From: UBA5941 sp021824385
GTDB taxonomy: Bacteria > Patescibacteriota > Microgenomatia > UBA8517
Length of the DNA: 17,179 bases
Assembly (NCBI GenBank): GCA_027347685.1
Contig: DAIEQM010000012.1
Span: forward strand, 1-17,179
Direction: 5' to 3'
This document shows, one piece after another, positions 7,369 through 14,284 of the stretch (position 1 is the stretch's first letter; each line of letters starts with the position of its first letter). The position numbers and the translations under genes were made by a program. The notes under the pieces were generated by a model. That model worked only from the letters and a program-made list of their open reading frames with translations. It was not told the DNA's origin and did no database searches.

Positions 7369-7575
7369 TTACTGTTTCGGCGCGTTTATATTTACGTCCA
7401 CTTTGTCAGGAATAGTAACCGATGGTGCGCTGAAACTTCTTCTCACCACAGGAACGAGCATGTACACAATCAGGAGGAGTGCTCCGAGCGCGACGACAAA
7501 CATAACAATTCCAGACATGTTATTTCCATTTGTCTCCCCATTTGTTGTCGGTGGTGTGTTTACAATTGTTGTCAT
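7369..7575 (-). CDS. Small single-pass membrane protein (68 residues)
   Basis: An unrecognised small protein. A Thr/Asn-rich polar N-terminus (1-19) is followed by one hydrophobic segment at about 21-44 (SGIVMFVVALGALLLIVYML), a basic stop-transfer (RR), and a short tail with alternating hydrophobic residues (SVTIPDKVDVNI). A ribosome-binding site (AGGTGA) lies 6 bases before the ATG at 7575. The coherent membrane topology and the ribosome-binding site support it over the 73-residue frame on the plus strand. It is convergent with rarA; no terminator is apparent. Confidence 0.75.
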   Translation of the reverse strand: MTTIVNTPPTTNGETNGNNMSGIVMFVVALGALLLIVYMLVPVVRRSFSAPSVTIPDKVDVNINAPKQ

Positions 7576-7665
7576 ACTTAATCACCTCATCTTTCTTACT
7601 CTAGTAAACCAACTGTGCATCTAAATAACGCATGAAATGTATTAGAAAAAGGTAAGAGAAAACGG

Positions 7666-7671
7666 TATAAT
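7666..7671 (+). promoter_or_regulatory. -10 box of the gene at 7708
   Basis: Consensus TATAAT, with at best a weak TTAGAA at 7642-7647 (18-base spacer) as -35. A second TATAGT at 7682-7687 is too close to the ribosome-binding site to be preferred. The predicted leader is about 30 bases and contains GGAGGG. Confidence 0.5.
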
Positions 7672-7707
7672 CCGTTCACCGTATAGTTTTTGTGGAGGGT
7701 AGTGAAG

Positions 7708-8115
7708 GTGGAAAAATCAAAAGACATTCGAATCTTTGAACTCAAGCGTGAAGGCAACCGTGAAAGCATTGTAAACCAGCGATACGGCACCTTTAGCGAT
7801 TTCAATGACCCGCTGGTAAGCCAGTTGATCGTTCAGCACAGTGACTACATTGTTGAAGAGTTTCGTGATGAAAGTGGTGGTGGATGGTTTAGTATTCTTG
7901 ACTCGGTGGAATTTCCACACAATCAGTACACCATCCGGTTTGAAACTGACGCTACCAAATATCAAACACTTGCTCACTGGATCCAAGATCAGCAAACACT
8001 GCCGGGAATTATTTGTGTGAGTGTTGAAATCATTTCAGCAGAAGCCTCGTCAAACAAACCAGTCATCAGACCGAGAGGCGCGGATATCCAGCGCCGTGTA
8101 GACTTGATTGGTTAA
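7708..8115 (+). CDS. Hypothetical 135-residue protein
   Basis: I do not recognise this family. The start chosen is the GTG at 7708, 8 bases after GGAGGG at 7694-7699; in-frame GTG 7702 is too close to that site, and TTG 7690 lies upstream of it. The product is soluble with no signal peptide or membrane segment. It is rich in strand-like stretches (DIRIFELKREGNRESIV; GWFSILDSVEFPHNQYTIRF; PGIICVSVEIISA) and ends with a basic tail (RPRGADIQRRVDLIG). An alpha/beta or beta-sandwich fold is possible. It is a single-gene unit with its own promoter and a strong terminator. Confidence 0.7.
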   Translation: MEKSKDIRIFELKREGNRESIVNQRYGTFSDFNDPLVSQLIVQHSDYIVEEFRDESGGGWFSILDSVEFPHNQYTIRFETDATKYQTLAHWIQDQQTLPGIICVSVEIISAEASSNKPVIRPRGADIQRRVDLIG

Positions 8116-8133
8116 CAGTTTCTTGGTGGTTTG

Positions 8134-8163
8134 AAGGCGCGAGCATACCTCGCGCCTTTTTTT
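8134..8163 (+). terminator. Rho-independent terminator after the gene at 7708-8115
   Basis: AAGGCGCGAG, a CATAC loop and CTCGCGCCTT form a perfect 10 bp GC-rich stem running into a run of seven T. Confidence 0.95.
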
Positions 8164-8187
8164 CTTATTGCCTTTGGGTTTTATTCG

Positions 8188-8193
8188 TATTAT
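8188..8193 (+). promoter_or_regulatory. -10 box of the HD-domain gene at 8202
   Basis: TATTAT ends 8 bases before the GTG start codon at 8202, with no Shine-Dalgarno site. The -35 is unclear (TTATTG at 8165-8170 has the right 17-base spacing). A leaderless mRNA starting near a GTG codon is predicted. Confidence 0.5.
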
Positions 8194-8201
8194 CGTTACT
8201 C

Positions 8202-8786
8202 GTGGCAACCAAAAAGGATTTTACAGAACTGGCTCATTTTCTGTACGAAACAGGGACACTCCGAAAAACTGCTCGGTCTCATCGACAAACCCTTTTAACA
8301 GACGATCTTTCGGATAACATTGCTTCTCATTCTTTTCGTGTCGCAGTTATTGGATTTCTATTGGCTGAAAAAGAAAATGCTGACCCCAACAAAACAGCAG
8401 CTATGTGTTTGTTCCACGATATAGGAGAAGCAAGAAGTGGAGATCAAAATTGGATTCATAAAAAGTATGTAAAAACTTTTGATGATGAAATTTTGAATGA
8501 TCAACTTTCCAATGTATCTCAAAAAGCACTTAATATCGCAAATGAGTATGAACAGCGTGACAGTATCGAAGCGAAAATTGCAAAAGATGCCGATTTAATT
8601 GATCAAATATTACTTCTAAAAGAATATGAGTGGACAGGAAACAAAGAGGCAACGCGATGGCTGCGAGGAAAAGAGCAAGGGAAGCGACTCTTCACCAATT
8701 CTGCAAAAAAACTTGTAAAGGAAATTTGTTCACAAGAACCAAGTAGCTGGTGGAACAATTTATGGACAGCAGAAAGAAGGAAATAA
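8202..8786 (+). CDS. HD-domain phosphohydrolase (YfbR/HDDC2-like 5'-nucleotidase family)
   Basis: A 194-residue HD-superfamily protein. Metal ligands are visible in order: His 43 in ASHSFRVAVI, the His-Asp pair 72-73 in LFHDIGEARSGD, and Asp 129/Asp 131 in AKDADLIDQ. The motif HDIGEARSGD and overall length match the HD_3 group that includes E. coli YfbR, a deoxyribonucleoside 5'-monophosphatase, and human HDDC2; Glu 76 matches the family's conserved acidic residue. A nucleotide-pool housekeeping role is inferred. The C-terminal 50 residues (WTGNKEATRWLRGKEQGKRL) are also in the family style. The start is the GTG at 8202. The gene is followed 32 bases later by the cupredoxin-fused transporter. 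Confidence 0.85.
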   Translation: MATKKDFTELAHFLYETGTLRKTARSHRQTLLTDDLSDNIASHSFRVAVIGFLLAEKENADPNKTAAMCLFHDIGEARSGDQNWIHKKYVKTFDDEILNDQLSNVSQKALNIANEYEQRDSIEAKIAKDADLIDQILLLKEYEWTGNKEATRWLRGKEQGKRLFTNSAKKLVKEICSQEPSSWWNNLWTAERRK

Positions 8787-8800
8787 AAAAGCTTTTGCGC

Positions 8801-8806
8801 TACAAT
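8801..8806 (+). promoter_or_regulatory. -10 box of the cupredoxin-fused transporter gene
   Basis: TACAAT ends 12 bases before the ATG at 8819; no -35 and no ribosome-binding site are seen. A very short leader of about six bases is predicted. Read-through from the HD gene is also possible because no terminator separates them. Confidence 0.4.
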
Positions 8807-8818
8807 GAATGCTGATAT

Positions 8819-9808
8819 ATGCCTCCTCTCTCACTCATTTCACTCGCCTTTTTTACCGGACTCACCAGCGGCGGATTTTCATGCGTAGCAATTCAAGGCG
8901 GCCTTATGTCATCCGCGTTGTCCAAAATTCCCCAAAAGGGAATTGGGCTCACCAGTTTTCTTGCATCAAAATTGGTGGCATATATTGTGCTCGGATTTGT
9001 CCTCGGAAGTATTGGCCAGGGTCTAAAAATTAGCTTTACGCTTCAGGGATGGCTTCAAATTTTTGCGGGACTCTATATGGTTGCAAGTGCTGCAAATCTA
9101 TTAAACCTACATCCAATTTTTCGATACACCGTGATGATGCCACCAAAGTTTTTGTTGAAAATGGCCCGATCACAAACAAAAACACAATCTATCTTTACTC
9201 CAGCTCTCCTCGGTGCATTTACTATTTTACTTCCCTGTGGAGTTACCCAAAGCATGATGATTCTCTCCCTCTCATCAGGAAGCGGCGTGAGTGGTGCGCT
9301 TATTTTGGGTGCATTTACACTTGCAACATTACCCCAATTCATTGCGCTGGGAGCAGCGGCCAGTATCTTTTTTTCAAAAAACATATTTAGAGTTGCTGCC
9401 GCTTTCGTGGTATTTTATTTGGGACTTCTGTCAATTAACACTGGGCAAGTTCTCAGAGGGTCGCCTCACACCGCACAAAACTATTGGTATGCAATACGAA
9501 ACGTGTCACCCGATGAAGCTTTTGCCGCGCCTATTTCAAGTGGAATACAACAAGTCCATGTTGGCGTCACGACAAACGGATATACGACGTCAAGTCATGT
9601 TATTCGGAGCGGAATTCCAGTTGCACTCACACTCGAATCAATCGGCGTTCAAGGATGTGCACGAGATTTTTCAATTCCCTCTTTAAACATTGTAAAAACA
9701 CTTCCAGAAAATGGTGTTGAGAAACTTGAATTCACTCCAAAACAAAAAGGACTGCTTACTTATTCGTGTAATCAAGGGCTTCATGTGGGGAGTTTTGAAG
9801 TGATATAG
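8819..9808 (+). CDS. DsbD/TauE-like membrane transporter with C-terminal cupredoxin domain
   Basis: A 329-residue protein. Residues 1-210 form about six membrane segments of the heavy-metal/sulfite-exporter (DsbD_2, UreH-like) type, with a Cys in each half: SGGFSCVAIQGG (Cys 22) and LLPCGVTQSMM (Cys 140). Residues about 240-329 form a cupredoxin-like domain: an N-terminal strand HVGVTTNGYTTSSHVIRSG, then VQGCARDFSIPSLN (Cys 280), LEFTPKQKG and YSCNQGLHVGSFEV (Cys 317, His 322). Such fusions are typically predicted to handle copper or another soft metal at the outer face of the membrane. The usual C-terminal Met ligand position is not obvious; His 322 may take its place. Metal export is an inference. 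Confidence 0.85.
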   Translation: MPPLSLISLAFFTGLTSGGFSCVAIQGGLMSSALSKIPQKGIGLTSFLASKLVAYIVLGFVLGSIGQGLKISFTLQGWLQIFAGLYMVASAANLLNLHPIFRYTVMMPPKFLLKMARSQTKTQSIFTPALLGAFTILLPCGVTQSMMILSLSSGSGVSGALILGAFTLATLPQFIALGAAASIFFSKNIFRVAAAFVVFYLGLLSINTGQVLRGSPHTAQNYWYAIRNVSPDEAFAAPISSGIQQVHVGVTTNGYTTSSHVIRSGIPVALTLESIGVQGCARDFSIPSLNIVKTLPENGVEKLEFTPKQKGLLTYSCNQGLHVGSFEVI

Positions 9809-9954
9809 AGGAGTTCCCATCTACCCTTTCACAACCCCTTCCATTCGGTAGATGTCACCTGGCCAGTATTTATAAGATTATATTCTGGATTAACATTCGC
9901 TTTTAGCGAAACTTCTGCAAGGGATTCAGGTGAATATTCGGAACATATTTTTTA
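9809..9954. other. Convergent intergenic stretch, no gene assigned
   Basis: It lies between the convergent transporter and slipin genes. It holds an 8 bp inverted repeat (CATCTACC at 9818-9825 with GGTAGATG at 9847-9854, 21-base loop) and a small hairpin (TTCGCT/AGCGAA, 9896-9910). Neither has a T-run, so no standard terminator can be called. A 40-codon frame without a start codon is open on the minus strand (9951-9829). Confidence 0.5.
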
Positions 9955-10731
9955 TTAACCTCGTAAATTTTTAACCATGTCACTTGCCACTACTTTTACG
10001 GCTTCTTGCACCGTAGTCATAAACTGCGCCGGGAAAATAATAGTTGAATTCTTTTCAGTTGCAATTTCACTCATGGTTTGCAGGGTTCGCAGTTGCAGAG
10101 CAACGGGGTGTTGCCCAATAATGTCAGCTGCCTCCGCCAACTTTGTAGCAGCTTGCATTTCACCTTCAGCGGCAACAATCTTCGCGCGTCGCTCACGTTC
10201 CGCCTCAGCTTCTTTTGCCATTGCGCGCTGCATATTATCAGGAAGCGAAATATCTTTGATTTCAACTGCTGTTACTTGCACTCCCCACGGCTCAGTGTGC
10301 GCATCGATGACATCTTTAATTTTATTGTTAATTTGAAGGGTTTCAGAAAGGAGTTCATCAAGCACAAATTGACCCACGACATTCCGCACCGTTGTTTGGC
10401 TAATCTGATTGACGGCCGAGTGCACATTTTCAATGCCTATTACACTTTTTTTGGGGTCTACAACGTGATAATACGCCACAGCGGCAATATCAATTGAGAC
10501 ATTGTCTTTGGTAATAATTTTCTGTGAAGGAATTTCCATTGTCACCGTGCGAAGTCCAATGGTTACCATGCGCTCCAAAATAGGAAGTAACACAATAAGT
10601 CCGGGCCCTCGAACTCCCGTAACACGCCCCAAGAAGAACACCACACCGCGTTCATACTCTTGAACCACACGCACTGAAGTTGCTAAAAAAGCAATTCCAA
10701 CAAAAAGTAAAAATAATACGAAAAAACCCAT
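9955..10731 (-). CDS. Slipin, SPFH/Band 7 (stomatin-like) membrane protein
   Basis: A 258-residue stomatin-family protein: one N-terminal membrane anchor (1-20) and then the SPFH domain (about 22-180), with YERGVVFFLGRVTGVRGPGL and the core TVTMEIPSQKIITKDNVSID. A charged Ala/Glu/Arg helix follows (170-200), the usual oligomerisation coiled coil, ending in a region with IIFPAQF. Slipins form large membrane-bound oligomeric assemblies and are usually paired with an NfeD-type partner; none is seen here. It follows trhO by 6 bases. Its -10 box (10742-10747) lies in the last codons of trhO, so it may be expressed both from the operon and alone. It ends with a double stop, TAATAA. Confidence 0.93.
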   Translation of the reverse strand: MGFFVLFLLFVGIAFLATSVRVVQEYERGVVFFLGRVTGVRGPGLIVLLPILERMVTIGLRTVTMEIPSQKIITKDNVSIDIAAVAYYHVVDPKKSVIGIENVHSAVNQISQTTVRNVVGQFVLDELLSETLQINNKIKDVIDAHTEPWGVQVTAVEIKDISLPDNMQRAMAKEAEAERERRAKIVAAEGEMQAATKLAEAADIIGQHPVALQLRTLQTMSEIATEKNSTIIFPAQFMTTVQEAVKVVASDMVKNLRG

Positions 10732-10737
10732 ATTCAG

Positions 10738-11640
10738 CTAGATTATACTCCTTTGTTTTTGAAGTGCGATTTCTCGACACTTCTCACTACAAAAGGCCAG
10801 ACCAGTTTCAACGTCTTTGCATGTTTCGCAGCAAATAAAATGAAGATGGCATACGTGGTTCATGCAATTCACATAGGTGTCACATGCTTCACCACAATGC
10901 ATGCATTTTCCGATTATTTCGTGACTTATGGAATCGGTGTTAAAGGCAATAGTCAGTCGATTGTCAAAAACATAGAGCTTTCCTTTAAAATGTTCATTCG
11001 GGTACGCCTCCATATAGGTTTGAATTCCATTTTCGAGTTGGTATACATCGGTAAAGCCATTGGTCAGCAAAAATGCAGATGCTTTTTCACATCTGACTCC
11101 TCCGGTGCATACAGTTACGATCGTTTTGTTTTTGAGGTGCTCAAGTTTTGGTAAGACCTGTGGCAAGTCTTTAAAATTAGAAAATCCTGAAAGTACACTT
11201 CCTTCAAACTGGCCAGATATATATTCATAGTCGTTTCGCATATCCACAATATAAAATTCACGCTTTTCTGTGAACCACTGGTGAAGATCATGAACACTCA
11301 AGTGCTTGCCCGTGAGTTTCCAGGGCATGAGATTGGGAATAAGTGTTGTTACAATTTCAGGTCTTACTTTGACTGAAAGCTTCCGAAATGAGTTTCCGTC
11401 ACCAATACTTTTTTTGAAGTTTACATCGGTAAATCGAGGATCTTTGGTGATTGCGTCAATATATTTTGAAGTTTCAGATTTTGTTCCTTCTACCGTGCCA
11501 TTAATGCCTTCAGTAGACACAATGATTCTGCCCTTAAGGTTTAGTTGTTCACAGAGGCACCTTTGCGTGCGCATCAGAGAAACTGGATTTTCAATTTCCA
11601 CATATTTATAAAAGAGGAGAACTTCAAATTGTGCCGACAT
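10738..11640 (-). CDS. trhO: tRNA uridine(34) hydroxylase TrhO (rhodanese family, YceA)
   Basis: A 300-residue protein of the YceA/UPF0176 family, which hydroxylates wobble uridine 34 of certain tRNAs to 5-hydroxyuridine. The N-terminal domain has FYKYVEIENP and the family signature STEGINGTVEG (42-52). The rhodanese domain has VDMRNDYEYISGQFEG (132-147) and the active loop CTGGVRCEKASAF (178-190). The C-terminus is a Cys-rich zinc-type module (C246, C249, C253, C259, C264, C270, C271, C274, C284, C288). The frame extends to an ATG at 11649, but that codon overlaps the -10 box TATAAT at 11648-11653, so the ATG at 11640 is chosen; it also gives the family-like MSAQFEVLLFYKY start. Confidence 0.96.
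   Translation of the reverse strand: MSAQFEVLLFYKYVEIENPVSLMRTQRCLCEQLNLKGRIIVSTEGINGTVEGTKSETSKYIDAITKDPRFTDVNFKKSIGDGNSFRKLSVKVRPEIVTTLIPNLMPWKLTGKHLSVHDLHQWFTEKREFYIVDMRNDYEYISGQFEGSVLSGFSNFKDLPQVLPKLEHLKNKTIVTVCTGGVRCEKASAFLLTNGFTDVYQLENGIQTYMEAYPNEHFKGKLYVFDNRLTIAFNTDSISHEIIGKCMHCGEACDTYVNCMNHVCHLHFICCETCKDVETGLAFCSEKCREIALQKQRSII
10742..10747 (-). promoter_or_regulatory. Internal -10 box for slipin, inside the end of trhO
   Basis: Consensus TATAAT on the minus strand covers the last sense codons of trhO and ends 10 bases before the slipin ATG at 10731. No -35 is recognisable. The nearest AAGGAG is about 16 bases from the ATG, too far for a ribosome-binding site. Confidence 0.45.
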
Positions 11641-11647
11641 ACTGAGC

Positions 11648-11653
11648 ATTATA
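11648..11653 (-). promoter_or_regulatory. -10 box of trhO
   Basis: Consensus TATAAT on the minus strand, 7 bases before the ATG at 11640. It rules out the upstream in-frame ATG at 11649, whose first bases are part of the box. No ribosome-binding site is seen, so a leaderless mRNA is predicted. Confidence 0.6.
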
Positions 11654-11676
11654 CGATATCCGACATCTCAAATACA

Positions 11677-12399
11677 TCATCGCTGAGGAGGTTCATATAA
11701 ATGAATAAGTTCATGGGCCAAATCATGATTTTCAATTCCTTCACGTCGCTTCATTTTTCGCTCTGACACTGCCCCCTCGGGTACATCTTTCCGCTTTACA
11801 ACAACCAAGCTATCGGGAGTATAGGTAAAGCCTCTCGCATTTTCAGATGTCATCTCTGTACCATTCCCAACAGCTTCTTCATAATATCCGGGCAACACCT
11901 GCTCAACCATTTCTGGCGTAAATTCAGCTAATATACTCTTTTCAACACGAGGGTTAATAGTAGATCCGAAAAACAGTTTGTGCACATCATTTCCATATTT
12001 ACTCACAAGTTTCAAGTATTGTGCGTGGGCTTCAAGATCAAGTTTTGTATGAGCCTCTTCAATTCCAAGATCTTTCAGGACTTCTTGAGAATAGTATCTA
12101 CTTCCAAGTTCAGACAGCACCAGTTCTCTGTTTAAATCTTCTTGAATTGGTTGTTTCGACTCTGCCCAGCCTTCATAAAGCTCACTAAAATTTTCTTGGT
12201 CTACCAGTATCATATGTTTGGGAAATTCTATCGCTCTCTCGTGAGTTTCTTTTGGAATAAATGCTCCCCATTTTTTATCAATTATCTTTTGCATTGATGC
12301 TATTTTGTTTTCGAGCGACTTTTGCTCTTCAGGTGAAAGAATTGAAGCATCCATTCTTAAGGAGTCAAATGGAACCTGGGCAGATCCGTCTTCGTTCAT
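11677..12399 (-). CDS. Uncharacterised protein ending in an HExxH zinc-protease motif
   Basis: A 240-residue protein of unknown family. It is acidic and helical with no signal peptide or membrane segment; residues 20-45 and 85-150 look like long amphipathic helices. The last 16 residues contain HDLAHELIHLYEPPQR, a clear HExxH motif (His 229, Glu 230, His 233) of the type that binds zinc in metallopeptidases, yet the chain stops 7 residues later. A third metal ligand downstream is therefore absent. The TGA stop is followed by the trhO promoter within about 25 bases, and no frame extends the protein. The ATG at 12399 overlaps the serS stop (ATGA), so it is translationally coupled to serS. It may be a truncated peptidase or a protein that takes its third ligand from upstream. 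Confidence 0.75.
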   Translation of the reverse strand: MNEDGSAQVPFDSLRMDASILSPEEQKSLENKIASMQKIIDKKWGAFIPKETHERAIEFPKHMILVDQENFSELYEGWAESKQPIQEDLNRELVLSELGSRYYSQEVLKDLGIEEAHTKLDLEAHAQYLKLVSKYGNDVHKLFFGSTINPRVEKSILAEFTPEMVEQVLPGYYEEAVGNGTEMTSENARGFTYTPDSLVVVKRKDVPEGAVSERKMKRREGIENHDLAHELIHLYEPPQR

Positions 12400-13685
12400 T
12401 TTTTATTTGAAGAAATTATCTCTTTCCCCATCCATTTTTGAAGTACTGTGGGGATTTTTATGGTTCCGTCTTTTTGTTGGAAATTTTCAAAAATTGCAAT
12501 AAGTGTGCGGCCGATGGCAAACACCGTCGCATCATTCATGTGTACAAATTGATTTTCATCGTTTACCCGCCGAACACGAGTATTCAAGCGTCTACTTTGG
12601 TAATCCGTATTGTAGTCGCTGGTGTGGGTTTCTCGATACTTGCCTTGTGAGGGCATCCAGGTTTCAATATCAAATTGGCGATAGTCGGTTGGGCCCATGT
12701 CACCGGTGCAAATCTCAACAACTTGGTAGGGAAGGTCGAGCTGTTGCATCATATATTCCTGAATTGCCACAATAAACTTTTGCTCGTCCGCCCCTTTTTC
12801 CGGGAGTGTGAAACTTTCAATTTCGACTTTATCAAATTGATGAACACGAAGTATACCTCGAGTGTCTTTCCCATAGCTTCCCGCTTCTCGTCTGAAGCTC
12901 GTAGAAAACCCTACATACCTCAGTGGAAATACTTTTTCAGGAAGAAGTTCATCAATGTGAATTGGCCCTAAAGTATGTTCTGCACTCCCCACCAAGTACA
13001 CATCATCTGAATCGATGTGGTATCGCTCCTCCACGGGGCGCATACGAGCCATGCGATCAAACACCTCAGGCTGAATCATAACGGGAGGAACTACGGGAAT
13101 GAAGGGCTTGGTCGAAACATCAACTCCTGCCTTTTTTGCAATTTCCCTAAGTGTCTCTTCACTCGTCAGGACTGAAAACGCAAATTGAACAAGTGCAAAT
13201 TCCATGAGAGCCGCGTCTCCTTTTAGATAATTAAATCGAGCTCCACTTATTTTTGAAGCTTTTTCAACATCTATTATGCCAAGTGCTTCACCGAGCGCAA
13301 TATGGTCTTTGGGGTAAAAATCAAATTTTGGGGTATCTCCGTGCGTTCTTACGACAGCATTTTCATTTTCGTCACGTCCCACTTTTACGTCTGGAGCTGC
13401 AATATTTGGGATAGCCCACAATGCTTCTTTCCATTTTGCTTCAAGTGCGGTAAGTTCTGGTTCTTTTAATGAAAGCTCTTCCTTTGTTTTTTTACCCAGT
13501 TCAATGTCGCGGGCAGATGCAGCCTTATTTTTGTTCGCTCGAAGTTCTTCAACAACCACCAAGAGTTCTTTCCACTCTTTATCCACTGCCAAAAAAGTGT
13601 CTACGAGAGAAGGTTCTTTTTGTTTGTCAGAAAGTCCTTTTTTAACAACATCTACGTTATCGCGAATGTATTGTGGGTCGAGCAT
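12396..13685 (-). CDS. serS: Serine--tRNA ligase
   Basis: A 429-residue class II aminoacyl-tRNA synthetase. The N-terminal coiled-coil arm covers about 25-110 (typical opening MLDPQYIRDNVDVVKKGLSD). The catalytic domain includes motif 2 at FSTSFRREAGSYGKDTRG followed by LRVHQFDKVE, the serine-site region ETHTSDYNTDYQSRRLNTR, and motif 3 at FAIGRTLIAIFENFQQKDG. The segment before motif 3 reads HMNDATVFAIGR, whereas most SerRSs have H-T-L-N-G/A-S/T-x-L-A-x-G-R, so this is a divergent member. A TTG 12 bases further upstream could also open the frame, but the ATG at 13685 gives the usual MLD start. It lies 17 bases after an HD gene and overlaps the next gene by 4 bases. Confidence 0.96.
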   Translation of the reverse strand: MLDPQYIRDNVDVVKKGLSDKQKEPSLVDTFLAVDKEWKELLVVVEELRANKNKAASARDIELGKKTKEELSLKEPELTALEAKWKEALWAIPNIAAPDVKVGRDENENAVVRTHGDTPKFDFYPKDHIALGEALGIIDVEKASKISGARFNYLKGDAALMEFALVQFAFSVLTSEETLREIAKKAGVDVSTKPFIPVVPPVMIQPEVFDRMARMRPVEERYHIDSDDVYLVGSAEHTLGPIHIDELLPEKVFPLRYVGFSTSFRREAGSYGKDTRGILRVHQFDKVEIESFTLPEKGADEQKFIVAIQEYMMQQLDLPYQVVEICTGDMGPTDYRQFDIETWMPSQGKYRETHTSDYNTDYQSRRLNTRVRRVNDENQFVHMNDATVFAIGRTLIAIFENFQQKDGTIKIPTVLQKWMGKEIISSNKK

Positions 13686-13696
13686 GATATCCCGCA

Positions 13697-13725
13697 AGTA
13701 TATTACAATCCGAGGTCGGGGGCAA
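13697..13725 (-). promoter_or_regulatory. serS promoter inside the 3' end of the HD gene
   Basis: On the minus strand: TTGCCC (13725-13720), an exact 17-base spacer and TATACT (13702-13697), ending 11 bases before the serS ATG. The TAA stop of the upstream HD gene (13705-13703) touches the -10 box. An overlapping TAATAT is an alternative -10. Confidence 0.5.
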
Positions 13726-14272
13726 TTTGTTGCATGGCAGTCAATGCAATTTCGATAAAATCTCGAAGAGGAATGTGCAGTTTTTCATCACAAAGCTCAA
13801 TTTGCTTGCGGTCTACCCCTGCCGCAAAACTCTTTTGGCTCCATTTGTTCATAACCGACTCTACGCTTACCAAAGAAAGCTTCTTGTCAGGCTTGACGAG
13901 GGCAGTAGCAACAATCAGGCCCGTCAGTTCATCACAGCAGTAAAGCGCCCATTCCATATCGTTTTTAGGCTGTGGGTTTCCGGGAACATAATTCCAACCA
14001 TGTGCCAAAATGGCCCCGTGGATTTCTGCATCAGCCGTATGATCTTTGAGCCACTCAAGCACCAAGTGTGTGTGTTTGGCGGTATCAGTTTTTGTTACCT
14101 CGTAGTCAGCATCATGGAGCATTCCGGCAACTTCCCATTTTTCGCGGTCCTCCTTGTGACCAAGGCGCACTGCGAGTGCCCCCATCACGACAGAGACAGC
14201 ATAACAATGACGACGTAAATTTACTGATTCCATTTTGGAATGAAGAAACTCTTTTGCCTCTAAAATAGTCAT
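13703..14272 (-). CDS. HD-domain hydrolase
   Basis: A 189-residue HD-superfamily protein. The ligand pattern is His 22 (RRHCYAV), His-Asp 53-54 (MLHDADYE), His 85 and His 91 (EIHGAILAHGW) and Asp 114 (CCDELTGLI). This resembles the predicted HD hydrolases often found next to housekeeping genes in bacteria; the opening ILEAKEFLHSKMESVNLRRH is typical of that group. The exact substrate is unknown; phosphomonoesters or nucleotides are the family's usual targets. It is unrelated in detail to the YfbR-like HD gene at 8202. It starts 7 bases after greA stops, and its TATAAT box overlaps the greA stop codon. Confidence 0.87.
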   Translation of the reverse strand: MTILEAKEFLHSKMESVNLRRHCYAVSVVMGALAVRLGHKEDREKWEVAGMLHDADYEVTKTDTAKHTHLVLEWLKDHTADAEIHGAILAHGWNYVPGNPQPKNDMEWALYCCDELTGLIVATALVKPDKKLSLVSVESVMNKWSQKSFAAGVDRKQIELCDEKLHIPLRDFIEIALTAMQQIAPDLGL

Positions 14273-14278
14273 GAAGCT

Positions 14279-14284
14279 ATTATA
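14279..14284 (-). promoter_or_regulatory. -10 box of the HD gene overlapping the greA stop codon
   Basis: Consensus TATAAT on the minus strand includes the TAA stop of greA (14282-14280) and ends 6 bases before the ATG at 14272. TTCCTA at 14307-14302 has the right 17-base spacing but is weak. A leaderless mRNA is predicted. Confidence 0.55.

Noticed and set aside
9049..9686. Long alternative frames inside the cupredoxin-fused transporter gene
   Set aside because: They overlap a recognised membrane domain and cupredoxin domain and show no motif of their own.
9818..9854. Inverted repeat CATCTACC/GGTAGATG as a terminator or attachment site
   Set aside because: The loop is 21 bases, there is no T-run on either strand, and no integrase or repeat partner is seen.
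11641..11649. Upstream ATG at 11649 as the trhO start
   Set aside because: It overlaps the consensus TATAAT box; the ATG at 11640 lies at the predicted transcription start and matches the family N-terminus.
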